A DNA stretch of 64,000 nucleotides from Archilochus colubris. Its lineage: Eukaryota; Chordata; Aves; Apodiformes; Trochilidae. The position numbers and the translations under genes are program-made. This document shows positions 49,403-57,605 of this stretch, in pieces. Position 1 is the stretch's first letter. Each line of letters begins with the position of its first letter. Under the pieces are notes generated by a model. It was not told the origin of the DNA. It searched no databases and was given only the letters and a program-made list of their open reading frames with translations. The stretch lies in contig CM041084.1 of assembly GCA_023079485.1 (NCBI GenBank), positions 67,365,709 through 67,429,708 on the forward strand, read 5' to 3'.

Positions 49403-50044
49403 GCCTGCAGAAAACCTAGCTGGCACAGAAACTGCAAGAACATTCTCCCTGTAAGGTATGATCAACAAGCTCTCTGGACAGGAAACCCCAGAGCAGAGGG
49501 GAAAATCCCATGAGGAAGGGTTAAATCCCGAGGCCCATGAGGAAAGAAACCCCGGAACAGAGGGAAACCAAGCCAGAAGAGCAGATACAGGAGGGAGAAT
49601 AATAACTAGAAGAACAACTTGCAGAGACTCTGTGAAAAGTGCCTGGTGCAACTTGCAGAGACTTTGTGAAATATGCCTAGGCTAAGCCCTTGAGCAGAGG
49701 GAAATCCCATGAGGAAGGGTTAAATCCCGAGGCCCATGAGGAAAAAACCCCGGAACAGAGGGCAAGTGCCTGGGACAATTTGCAGAGACTTTGTGAAGAG
49801 TGCTCAGACAACTTGCAGAGACTTTGCCAGGAAGGGGCTGACATCGAGCGAATATATGGGTATGCTTAATTCCCCTTAAAGAAAGAAGGTTGAAAGAAAG
49901 AAGGTTGAGAATTCTCCCCAAAATATGTGTAAGGGTTGAGAATTCTCCCTAAAAATATATGTAAATTGTGTGATGTTTAATTCCCCTTAAAGATGTATAT
50001 GTAAAAAGATGTAAATATGTAAATGTCTATGTAAATGTCTGTGT
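49403..50044 (+). other. Non-coding retroviral internal segment with duplicated blocks
   Basis: About 640 bases lie between the first primer-binding site and the first polypurine tract. They show no gag, pro or pol similarity. The longest open frames are about 75-107 codons without motifs. Two imperfect copies of a block recur: one starts near 49497 and the other near 49698, each with AATCCCATGAGGAAGGGTTA, then ATCCCGAGGCCCATGAGGAA and CCCCGGAACAGAGGG. The phrase AACTTGCAGAGACT occurs repeatedly, often continuing TTGTGAA. The right part has further small repeats (GAAAGAAGGTTG; GGTTGAGAATTCTCCC). Lying between retroviral priming sites but non-coding, it looks like the body of a non-autonomous element that needed proteins from a coding relative. 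It may hold packaging signals, but nothing proves this. Confidence 0.75.
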
Positions 50045-50074
50045 AAAAAAAAAAAAAAAAAAAAAAGGGGGAAA
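50045..50074 (+). promoter_or_regulatory. Polypurine tract upstream of internal LTR-B
   Basis: Twenty-two A, five G and AAA run directly into the TGTAGTG start of LTR-B. This purine tract next to an LTR is the expected primer for plus-strand DNA synthesis. Its presence shows that the LTR-B here sits where a 3' LTR of the non-coding segment would be, and not at a random insertion point. Confidence 0.85.
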
Positions 50075-50378
50075 TGTAGTGAGACAGAACCAGGTGCCCT
50101 GAGTTATTGATGAGTGGGTGTGGGTTCACCTGTGTCTGGCCTCCCTCCTGAGCATGTGCAGGAGCAGGGGGCCAATAAGAGAGCAGCTGACACCCATGGA
50201 GAGAGCTCTCACTCTTCAGTGAGGATGGAGAAGCCCACAGCTCGAGGAGCTCCAGGAGCAGGCAAGAAGGGGTAGATCCTGGAGCCCCAGGAACAGCCCT
50301 AGGACATCGTCCAGGAATGGGCTAAACCCCAAGGCCTCAGGATCAGCCCTAGGAGCAAGAAGGGCTCCTCCCACTACA
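50075..50378 (+). repeat. Internal LTR, family B
   Basis: This 304-base LTR starts TGTAGTGAGACAGAACCAGG, carries AGGGGGCCAATAAGAGAGC and ends CTCCTCCCACTACA. It matches the solo LTR at 41342-41644 (opposite strand) at about 98% by eye. It is related to family A in the first half but has a different R/U5 part. The bases on its two sides (GGGAAA before, TCTGGT after) are a polypurine tract and a primer-binding lead, and do not form a target duplication. It therefore did not arrive as a simple solo-LTR insertion. It can act as the 3' LTR of the left segment and as the 5' LTR of the coding segment. Confidence 0.92.
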
Positions 50379-50522
50379 TCTGGTGGAGAATGCGGGCATA
50401 GACCTTGGTCTAGCCCAAATTTCCGTCAGATCAAGAAAAAAAAAAAAACAGGACCTGACCCAGGGCAAACGACAACCGGCAGTTGGGTAAGAAGATCCAT
50501 TATCTCTCAATTATCACTAAAG
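50379..50522 (+). promoter_or_regulatory. Second primer-binding site and gag leader
   Basis: TC and then TGGTGGAGAATGCGGGCA (50381-50398) repeat the primer-binding site found after LTR-A with one change. A leader of about 124 bases follows up to the gag ATG. It includes an A run (50434-50445) and GGGTAAGAAG (50487-50496), which resembles a splice donor, although no env or other spliced gene exists in this copy. After the primer-binding site the leader no longer resembles the left non-coding segment. Confidence 0.7.
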
Positions 50523-52391
50523 ATGGGACTCTCCTCCAGCACCCCCTCTGCACAGAGACCTTCCTACTCCCCATCTGCAATCACTGCACGGGCACTTTGG
50601 AGGGAGGTCGGAGACTTACTAAATGAACTCCACGATCAGGAGGTTCAAAAGAATATAGCGGGGGTAGAGGCCACCTGGAAAGTGATGGCTAACGCCCTAG
50701 AAGGGATAAAGAATGAGGCAAGGGCTGCCGTCACCGCAATAGTGGCAATGCCACCAAACGGCAGCTTTATTAAAACACCGCCTCCTGAGGTTGAAACCAG
50801 CGTGGTTCCCTCGGCACCCCCACTGCCGCCCGAGGATGAAGGAGCCCAGAAGGCATTCCCTATCCTAAGCAACAACAGCTTCGCCGTCAAGGGCATGAGA
50901 GGGAAGGTACATCATACTATAGCCGAGTTCCTTTCCGACCTCGGATTAAAGGAAGAAAAGGCTCCGGACAACGTAAAACCATCAACATGTGACCCTAGCG
51001 GCGATGTAAAACCTTCCCTACCATTACCTCCCAGCCCAGAAAATAAGTGTGACAAAACAGCAGTCACCCCATCAGCCATACCCGTTGGGCCAGAATCAAC
51101 GATAAAAACATTATTAGAACAATCCACCCAAGCAATGAAATCCTTAGAGAAGAGAATATTGAACCTAGAACAACGGTCATCATTTCACACCTACCGAGAC
51201 CCACCCTCCCTCCCCGATGATGATGAGGAAAGCATACCAGCACCACTGTTGTCAAAGCAGACCAACCAGGGCATCGGCAAATCCCGACCCGGAAGATGGT
51301 CCGACATCATTCGTGATGCCATCATTGAAGGAGATTGGGAGCCTAACACCGTAGCCTATCCTATCTTGTATGATAACAACAGGCCACCCATCTACGAGCA
51401 ACACAGCTGGAAGACGCTCCAACAGGCGAAAAAGACCCTGAGGGAGGGGGGACTAAGATCGGAAAGCGGCCAAGCCATCTTAGACTGGTTATTCACCGCG
51501 GACACCAACTGTCCTCGTGACTGCCGGAATCTAGCCAGGTACCTGCTCACTCCGTCCCAACAGATTGTATGGGTAAAGGAGTGGGAACGCCTGGCCCACG
51601 TAGAGGCGAACCGCCCGCGAGCAGCTGGTGACCCGTTAGTAGGGGTAACCGGTGAAATGCTCACGGGTGCAGGACAGTACGCGGACATACAGGTCCAGCT
51701 CCAATTCCCGGCCATACTACATCATATTACGGTGCGCTTGGCCCGCCAGGCGTTCAACGTAGTCCCTGAGCCTACCCCGCTCCCTTCATTTACTGCCGTG
51801 AAACAAGGGATAAACGAGCCGTACCAACACTTCGTTGACAGACTCTGGCAGTCTGTCACAGCTCAATCTGAACTAGGGGCCGAGCAAAGGGACTCAATGT
51901 TTAAACTTTTGGCATTTGAAAACGCCAACCCAAAAATGAAATCACTATTTTCTACATTACCAAAAACAGCAGAGGTCTCGGACATGCTGGAGGTTGCTGC
52001 CAGAGCCACCCAGACGCAGCAGCACCAAGGGATGGCCAATGCTTTTGCTGCCGCCTTAGAGCCCACTCAAAAGCTTCTTGCGGCAGTAGCGCAAAAACTA
52101 GATGGAAGAAAAAAACATTTTAAGAAGAGAAATCGACCGAGAAATCCCATCCCCGTCTGTTATCGCTGCGGGACATCGGGCCACTCAGCAAGGCAGTGTT
52201 CAGCCATCGTCTGGTGTGACCACTGCCAGATGGATAATCACAACGACCGGGCATGCTGGTACAAAAAAAACGGACGGCGCAGCGCGCAGGGCCCCCGCGC
52301 CATGACACAAGTGGCAGGGCCAGCGCTTTACAACAACTCCCCGCCCCAGCCACAAGAGGGAGCTTGGGCTTCGATGTGCCCTGTGCAATAG
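50523..52391 (+). CDS. gag: Retroviral Gag polyprotein
   Basis: An intact 622-residue frame encodes the structural polyprotein that assembles the particle on membranes and packages RNA. It starts MGLSSS, with Gly2 available for myristoylation, and the ATG has A at -3 and G at +4. A PSAP late-budding motif lies at residues 96-99 in a proline-rich linker. A predicted coiled-coil stretch lies near residues 195-220. The capsid region follows, with the major homology region VKQGINEPYQHFVDRL at about 426-441. Two CX2CX4HX4C zinc knuckles lie at 546-559 and 565-578, in the nucleocapsid. Length and layout fit betaretrovirus-like Gag. No stops or frame breaks were seen. Its end overlaps the pro frame by about 120 bases, and Pro is reached by -1 frameshifting at 52265. 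It may be expressed from LTR-B, or from LTR-A with a long leader. Confidence 0.95.
   Translation: MGLSSSTPSAQRPSYSPSAITARALWREVGDLLNELHDQEVQKNIAGVEATWKVMANALEGIKNEARAAVTAIVAMPPNGSFIKTPPPEVETSVVPSAPPLPPEDEGAQKAFPILSNNSFAVKGMRGKVHHTIAEFLSDLGLKEEKAPDNVKPSTCDPSGDVKPSLPLPPSPENKCDKTAVTPSAIPVGPESTIKTLLEQSTQAMKSLEKRILNLEQRSSFHTYRDPPSLPDDDEESIPAPLLSKQTNQGIGKSRPGRWSDIIRDAIIEGDWEPNTVAYPILYDNNRPPIYEQHSWKTLQQAKKTLREGGLRSESGQAILDWLFTADTNCPRDCRNLARYLLTPSQQIVWVKEWERLAHVEANRPRAAGDPLVGVTGEMLTGAGQYADIQVQLQFPAILHHITVRLARQAFNVVPEPTPLPSFTAVKQGINEPYQHFVDRLWQSVTAQSELGAEQRDSMFKLLAFENANPKMKSLFSTLPKTAEVSDMLEVAARATQTQQHQGMANAFAAALEPTQKLLAAVAQKLDGRKKHFKKRNRPRNPIPVCYRCGTSGHSARQCSAIVWCDHCQMDNHNDRACWYKKNGRRSAQGPRAMTQVAGPALYNNSPPQPQEGAWASMCPVQ
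52265..52301 (+). promoter_or_regulatory. gag-pro -1 ribosomal frameshift signal
   Basis: The canonical slippery heptamer A AAA AAC lies at 52265-52271, in the phase needed for slippage from the gag frame (AAA in the P site, AAC in the A site). It is followed after a short spacer by a very GC-rich stretch in which GGCGC (52276-52280) can pair with GCGCC (52297-52301), a plausible stem or pseudoknot. The pro frame is -1 relative to gag and continues without stop from here. Betaretroviruses use this type of site for gag-pro. Confidence 0.9.
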
Positions 52392-53089
52392 ATATTACAT
52401 TGACAACAAACCAGGTCTACCGGCTACCGTCAGGGATTCACGGACCAATCCATCAAGAAAATGGCACGGTTGGGGCATTGCTAATAGGGCGTTCATCAAC
52501 TGGAATGGCAGGACTTGTTGTGCTTCCTGGAGTCATAGACGCAGATTCAACAGGGGAGATAATGATTACATGTTTCACGTTAACACCTCCCCTAGTAATC
52601 AAGGCAGGAACCCGAGTAGCGCAACTAGTCCTCCTTCCAAAAATGAACATAGGGAAGAACGCCCACACGACGCGAGGCGACCGAAGTTTTGGGTCTTCGG
52701 GAGGCACGATAGTAAGCTTAGTACAACAGATGAAGACTAGACCCATTATTGTTATAAAAATGGTCGCCGAAAACGAGGCAAAGACACTTTCAGTGATGTT
52801 GGATACAGGAGCCGATGTCACAATTATCAATCTCAACATATGGCCACGTCACTGGAAGCTCGTCACAGCCCGCGACACCGTCCAGGGAGTGGGTGGTGGT
52901 TCCACCCCCCAGCAAGCCCTAGAACCGATTCAACTCCACTTTCCTGAAGGTCAAAAGATATCCGTGCGTCCCTATGTGCTAGCCTTGCCTGGACAACTCG
53001 GAGGTTTGATCGGGAGAGAAGTGATGAGTCAACTCGGAGCCGTCCTTTCCATTCCCGAGCCCACCCGATCCCTCCAGAATTTTCAGTAG
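52272..53089 (+). CDS. pro: dUTPase-protease (Pro frame)
   Basis: This frame, expressed as a Gag-Pro fusion, encodes two domains. The first is a trimeric-type dUTPase (dUTP to dUMP plus pyrophosphate, limiting uracil incorporation). Its motifs are GSLGFD near 52358-52375, GRSS at 52487-52498, GVIDADSTGEI from 52529, RVAQLVLLP near 52610-52640 and RSFGSSGG at 52682-52705. All five expected motifs are recognisable. The second is an aspartic protease with LDTGAD (DTG at 52802-52810), a flap-like glycine-rich stretch (GVGGGS) and LIGREV near the C-terminus. It cleaves Gag and Pol during maturation. The protein frame is open from the slippery site to the stop at 53087-53089. A dUTPase at this position is characteristic of betaretroviruses. 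Any ATG in the frame (52253) precedes the slippage site and is unlikely to be used. Confidence 0.92.
53077..53083 (+). promoter_or_regulatory. Probable pro-pol -1 frameshift site
   Basis: G AAT TTT sits just before the pro stop (TAG at 53087-53089) in the phase that lets ribosomes slip from the pro frame into the pol frame, which is again -1. It is one base different from the A AAT TTT type of heptamer known in betaretroviral pro-pol junctions. The first position is a mismatch for full re-pairing, so efficiency is uncertain. No strong stem was identified downstream by eye. Confidence 0.6.
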
Positions 53090-53700
53090 GGGCCACTGCA
53101 AGAGTGCCGCCAACACCCAGACTAAAATGGAAATCAGACACCCCTGTCTGGGTGGAGCAGTGGCCTTTACAGAGAGAGCGGCTACAAATTGCTAAAAACT
53201 TAGTAAAGGAACAACTGAATGCGGGGCACATCCAACCATCAGTAAGCCCATGGAACACACCAATATTTGTGGTTCCTAAAAAATCAGGTAAATGGAGACT
53301 AATACAAGATCTACGAAAGGTCAATAACCAGATGTGGCCAATGGGCGCCCTCCAACCCGGGCTGCCCCTACTCACGATGTTACCAAACGACTGGCACCTT
53401 CTGGTTATCGATCTCAAAGATTGTTTCTTTAATATTCCCCTGGATCCTAAAGACACAGCGCGCTTCGCGTTCACGATTCCGTCCATCAACAAAAGTGAAC
53501 CCGCGGAAAGATACGAATGGGTTGTCCTGCCACAGGGGATGAAAAATTCCCTGACGATATGCCAGATGTACGTGGCCTGGGCGTTATCGCCGATCCGCAA
53601 TGAGATGCCAGATACATTAATATATCACTATATGGATGACATACTGTTTTGCCAAAAAGCCCCATTCCCCGAAGATTTCAGTCAAACAGTGACCAACTGA
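53083..53700 (+). pseudogene. pol: Pol, N-terminal part: reverse transcriptase fingers and palm, ends at a TGA
   Basis: The pol frame opens right at the pro end and encodes the reverse transcriptase core. Visible are a WVEQWPL lead-in, SPWNTPIFVVPKKSGKWRLI (fingers/palm), VIDLKDCFF with the first catalytic Asp, VLPQGM, and YHYMDDILF carrying the YMDD catalytic pair at 53629-53640. The frame stops at TGA 53698-53700, about 20 codons after YMDD, while the next 2 kb is open in the same frame. This copy's Pol is therefore cut by a single nonsense codon with no length change. The protein would normally be made only as a Gag-Pro-Pol fusion after two frameshifts, as the frame has no plausible ATG start here. 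The wording is close to betaretroviral reverse transcriptases. Confidence 0.9.
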
Positions 53701-55749
53701 CTAAAGACCAAAGGATTAATAGTGGCTCCAGAAAAAGTGCAAACGAAATCGCCTTGGAGCTACTTGGGGTGGAAAGTCACCCACGCGATGGTAAGACCTC
53801 AAAAATTGGAAGTGATAAGTTCAATCAAAACTTTGAACGATGCTCAAAAATTAGTGGGTGAACTCCAATGGGTCCGACCCATAATAGGTCTTACCAATAC
53901 AGATATCCACCCCTTCTTGTCACTGTTACGGGGCACACATCCAGGTACGTTAGTACACTGGACAGATGACCACACCAAGGCTTTAAAGCAGGTCGTCCAT
54001 AAACTGGCAACCAGCTACGCGGATCGATGGGATGCCGCACAACCCATTGGGATCTGGGTATGCAACCATCCATCATACCCATTCGCGCTACTACTCCAGG
54101 ACTTCTGCTGGAATAAGGAAAATGGGGAATATTCTCACGCCACCGAAAAACGTCAACATAAGCAGAGGTCCCCAACTTCGGACTCTATAGCCATCTTGGA
54201 GTGGCTATTCACACCACACACTCCACAGAAGGGTGTTTGGCAGCAGACCGAAATAATAGCACTTCTGATACGGAAAGGACGGCAGCGTTGTTTAGAAGTA
54301 GACGGTCAGGAGCCGGGATGGATTAGCATCCCCATAAAAACAGCTGATTTCGACTGGCTATTACAACGCTCCGAGCCTCTACAACTGGCACTATTCGGTT
54401 ATTCTGGGGAAGTCCGCCACGGAGGCCCAAGACATAAACGTCTGCAAGCGATCAGCCAGTTCCAGTGGATCGAACGTCCATCGGTTTCAGAGCGCCCAGT
54501 GTCTGGCATTACGGTATTCACCGATGCCGGAAAAAGATCAAAAACGGCCGCCTGCGTATGGCAAGACAAAGGTCGGTGGAAACATCATCTGATTCCAGGC
54601 ACTGCGGAAGACAATCTAGAAACGCTGGAACTACTGGCCATCATTTGGGCTCTCACACAGTGGCAACGGGCTCCCCTCAACATAGTCTCCGACTCACAAT
54701 ATGCAGTCGGAGTGGCAAACCGTATTGAAGATGCTATTATTAAACCAGTACGGAACAAGCGTCTGCTAGAACTCTTTTACATGTTACAACGAGCACTAAA
54801 AGTCCGAACAGAGCCCTGCTGTATCCTTCATATTCGAAGTCATAAAACATCCCTGGGACTGGGTGAGGGAAATGCAAAGGCTGACTCCCTGGTCAGCCTA
54901 GGGATTCAGAGCCCGGTGAGCCAGTTTGCAAAGGCTCGGGACAGCCACTCCCTATTTCATCAAAACGCCAGGGCATTAAAGCGCATGTTCTCTATACTAT
55001 GGGAGGATGCTAAAGGAATTGTTAGAGCCTGCCCCCAGTGCGCGCAATTTGGCCCGGCCCTGGGTATGGGAGTAAACCCGCGTGGATTGCAAGCTGGCGA
55101 GACGTGGCAAATGGACGTCACCCATGTCCCAGAATTTGGACGATTAAAGTATGTCCATGTAACAGTGGACACTTTCTCTGGAATGATTTGGGCAACAGCC
55201 CAAACGGGGGAGAAAGCTCTACATGTGGTCCGTCATTTAACAAACTGTTTTGCTGTCATGGGGGTCCCCCAAGTAGTAAAAACCGACAACGCACCCGCCT
55301 ATACAGGTGGGAAAGTCCAACAATTCTTTGCTACTTGGGGGGTAAAGCACATCACGGGAATCCCCCATTCGCCTTCAGGCCAAGCGATCGTAGAAAGAGC
55401 TCATCGCACCCTGAAGACATACCTACAGAAACAGAAGGACAGCAAGGAGACGGACCCACAGATGCGGCTGGGCAAGGTACTTTTCACACTAAATTTTCTT
55501 AGCCCAAGCCGCGACTCAGAGCAACCCCCCGTGCTGTTGCACTATTCTTCACAGAAGATCAATCGCATGCCGGACGTACAGATCTATTATAAAGATCCTT
55601 CAACAGGCCAGTGGCTAGGGCCAAAACCGCTGCTGTTCACCGGGAGGGGTTATAGTTGCGTATCCACAGACCACGGACTCCTCTGGGTGCCCAGTAAGTG
55701 GACGCGCCCTGCCACAAATAGACCTCCAAGGAACAACCAACATACCTAA
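53701..55749 (+). pseudogene. pol: Pol, C-terminal part: RT connection, RNase H and integrase
   Basis: This continues the pol frame after the TGA and stays open to TAA at 55747-55749. It holds the end of the reverse transcriptase (SPWSYLGWKV, thumb/connection). RNase H follows, with TDAG (Asp at 54523), LETLELLA (Glu), VSDSQYAV (Asp) and NAKADSL (Asp), so all four acidic positions are present. Integrase comes next: an HHCC zinc finger (HSLFH, later ACPQC) and a catalytic core with Asp in WQMDVTH (55114), Asp in KTDNAP (55285) and Glu in AIVERAH (55393), giving the DD35E spacing. The C-terminal domain has GPKPLLFTGRGYSCVS and WVPSKW, typical of betaretrovirus-like integrases. Because of the upstream stop it is translated, if at all, only by readthrough. 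No other break was seen. Confidence 0.92.
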
Positions 55750-55921
55750 TTCATGACTTTTGATTATGCCCCCCCCCTTTTTAACAAAACCAAAAAAAAA
55801 CCAAACAAACAAACAAAAAAAACAACAACAAAAAAACCAAAAAAACCAACAAAAAACAAAAAAAAAAAAACAAAAAAACCCACAAAAAAAATATTTTCCC
55901 TTAAAATTGTCATTGTAAATC
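55750..55921 (+). other. A/C-rich spacer where env would lie
   Basis: Only about 170 bases separate the pol stop from the final purine tract. They are mostly A with CC or C interruptions (AAAACCAAAC-like), plus a short T-rich piece. No env frame, signal peptide or transmembrane coding segment exists, so the element lacks an envelope gene and not just a broken one. The simple composition suggests expansion of slippage-prone sequence after loss of env, or an element that never had one. Confidence 0.85.
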
Positions 55922-55956
55922 AAAAAAAAAAAAAAAAAAAAAAAGAGGGGGGGAAA
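55922..55956 (+). promoter_or_regulatory. Polypurine tract upstream of 3' LTR-A
   Basis: About 23 A, then GA, seven G and AAA run directly into the TGTAGTGG start of the 3' LTR. It has the same layout as the tract before LTR-B at 50045-50074, with two extra G and an interrupting GA. It is the expected priming site for plus-strand DNA synthesis. Confidence 0.88.
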
Positions 55957-56270
55957 TGTAGTGGAACAGAGCGACCAGGTGCCTCTGATCATCAGGAAGT
56001 GGGTGTGAGCCGCTATCAACTCCACCTGTGCCCAGTCAGGGCAGGGCCCCTATGGAGCATGTGCAAGACCATGGGGCCAATAAATAGTGAGGCTCACACC
56101 CACTGAGGCAGCTCATTCCAGAGCTAGCTGAGAGAGTGGCTGGTTGCTTCCTTAGCAGCAGAACATCTTTGCTAGCTCCACACTGTGGGCAATAGATTCA
56201 GATCACATCCGAGTCTATATCACCGTATCAACACGTCGACTCCGGACAAGAGACTCCTTTCCCGGCTACA
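55957..56270 (+). repeat. 3' outer LTR, family A
   Basis: This 314-base LTR starts TGTAGTGGAACAGAGCGACC and ends TTTCCCGGCTACA. It is about 99% identical to the 5' outer LTR, with the few differences confined to its last 40 bases (56233, 56235 and the end). It is followed immediately by TTCTCC, the right target duplication. It would supply the RNA 3'-end signal. Such high similarity of the two outer LTRs argues that the integration is recent on an evolutionary scale, unless conversion has kept them alike. Confidence 0.94.
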
Positions 56271-56276
56271 TTCTCC

Positions 56277-57414
56277 TGTTTCTGAAGTAAAGGGTGAATT
56301 ACCACAGTAAATAGGAACCTGCCTGTGTTCTGCCTGAGGAAAGTTGTAGTAGGCCCTGCACAACACAGACACCTCCTGTAGGTGTATTGTAAAGGGATCA
56401 GATAGGCTGAAGAGTGAACTGCTGAGAGAAAATATTGAGAGATGGTACAGTACATAGAGAGGAGAACTAAATAAAAAATGTGACAGCTTTGGCACAATTG
56501 AGGGAAGTCCTTTAATAGTGGCAAAGTGCCTAAATAATTACAGCTCTTTCCACACATGAAGCTTACCCCTTCAGATCTTTATTTGTGAAAATACTTCAGG
56601 GAGGTAAGCCTAAACCCGTGATCCTATAATCTTAATAAAAATTACATGTGTTGAACAACTGAATGCTGAGAGTTTTGGAAAGATTTGTAATTCAAGAGGG
56701 TGGATATTATGTTTTTATTAGAGAAGGTTAACCTGTGGCTAGACAGGGTAGATTAATTTGCATTCATCATAAAAGAACTGCAATGATTTGAAGTATCAAG
56801 GATTTTTCAGAAGGAACATTCTTGCAGAGTATGAGAAGACAGACACGGCTCAAAGCATGTACCAATTGATCAGTGGAGGTGATTAATGAGATTTGTGGAA
56901 TAAGAACTTGTTATTTTAGACCTGAAGTAAGGACAATGCTGCAAAAAAAGGTGAATTACTCATTGCCTGAGAATGAACGAGAATTCCAGCCAAGAGAAGT
57001 GTGGCAGAACACTGTATAATCAGTTAGCTACTGATTAGAGCTCATGTTTATATTTCTCTGTCAATAAGAATGTCTGCTTAAATAAATGGATCCAAGTCTA
57101 ATTTCTTTCTGGGTGTCAGGAACTGAGTATACGTTTCATGCTGAGATAAGAATGTGGCCCACATTAAAAGGGGTTCCAAAACCAGGCTTACAAAGATGTC
57201 TGTGATTAATGCCTTTCGTTAACATTGTAGTTTTATACAATGCTGCAGCAGAACTATGAAAACCTCTCTCCCACATGTCTGAAATAGCTTGTCATCATCA
57301 GTACAAAAAACATGGTAATATTACACAAATAAGTCCTGCAGGATTTATTTGGTTGATTTTCAAGGTGAAGGTGAACAAACCATCAGGATGATTTTCTGTG
57401 AAATATGTATTAAG
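56277..57414. other. Non-coding stretch right of the provirus
   Basis: No gene or transposon recognised. The sequence from 56271 continues the locus that was interrupted at 49069. Small minus-strand frames (91-109 codons, 56220-56557) start within this DNA and run into the LTR, and have no motifs. Confidence 0.45.
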
Positions 57415-57605
57415 ATTTCCTGTAGTGTAGTAAGGGTGGTAAGGCACTGTCACACTTCACTCAGGGAAGTTGTGGCTACCCCTTCCCTGGAAGTGCTGAA
57501 GGCCAGTCTGGATGGAGCTTTGAGAAACCTGGGCTGGTGGGAGGTGTCCATGCAGGGGGTTGAAACTAGGTCCCTTCCAACCCAAACCATTCTATGAATC
57601 TGTGA
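57415..57605 (+). mobile_element. CR1 LINE 3'-end fragment, different subfamily
   Basis: A 5'-truncated CR1 shows TCAGGGAAGTTGTGGCTACC, then CCTGGAAGTGCTGAAGGCCA, GATGGAGCTTTGAGAAACCT and GGTCCCTTCCAACCCAAACC before ATTCTATGAATCTGTGA. Wording differs from the 38-42 kb copies (the typical AACCTGG/GGTGTCC variant), so it belongs to another, common bird CR1 subfamily. Confidence 0.85.

Larger units (their letters stand above)
49064..56276 (+). mobile_element. Composite three-LTR endogenous retrovirus (class II, env-less)
   Basis: The unit is flanked by TTCTCC at 49064-49069 and 56271-56276, a perfect 6-base target duplication, so it behaves as one integration. The outer LTRs (49070-49382 and 55957-56270) belong to family A and differ by about three substitutions and one base of length. 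Inside, in order, are a primer-binding site, a non-coding repeat-containing segment, a polypurine tract, a full LTR of family B (50075-50378), a second primer-binding site, gag, dUTPase-protease, pol, and a second polypurine tract. The gag/pro/pol frame layout, the dUTPase in the pro frame and the integrase C-terminus place it with betaretrovirus-like (ERVK-type) elements. No env is present. Pol has one in-frame stop. The tripartite LTR order is unusual for a provirus and suggests recombination between a coding and a non-coding relative. Confidence 0.93.

Noticed and set aside
50075..50378. Idea that LTR-B inside the provirus is a later solo-LTR insertion
   Set aside because: It has no flanking 6-bp duplication, and is preceded by a polypurine tract and followed by a primer-binding site, so it lies at a true retroviral junction.
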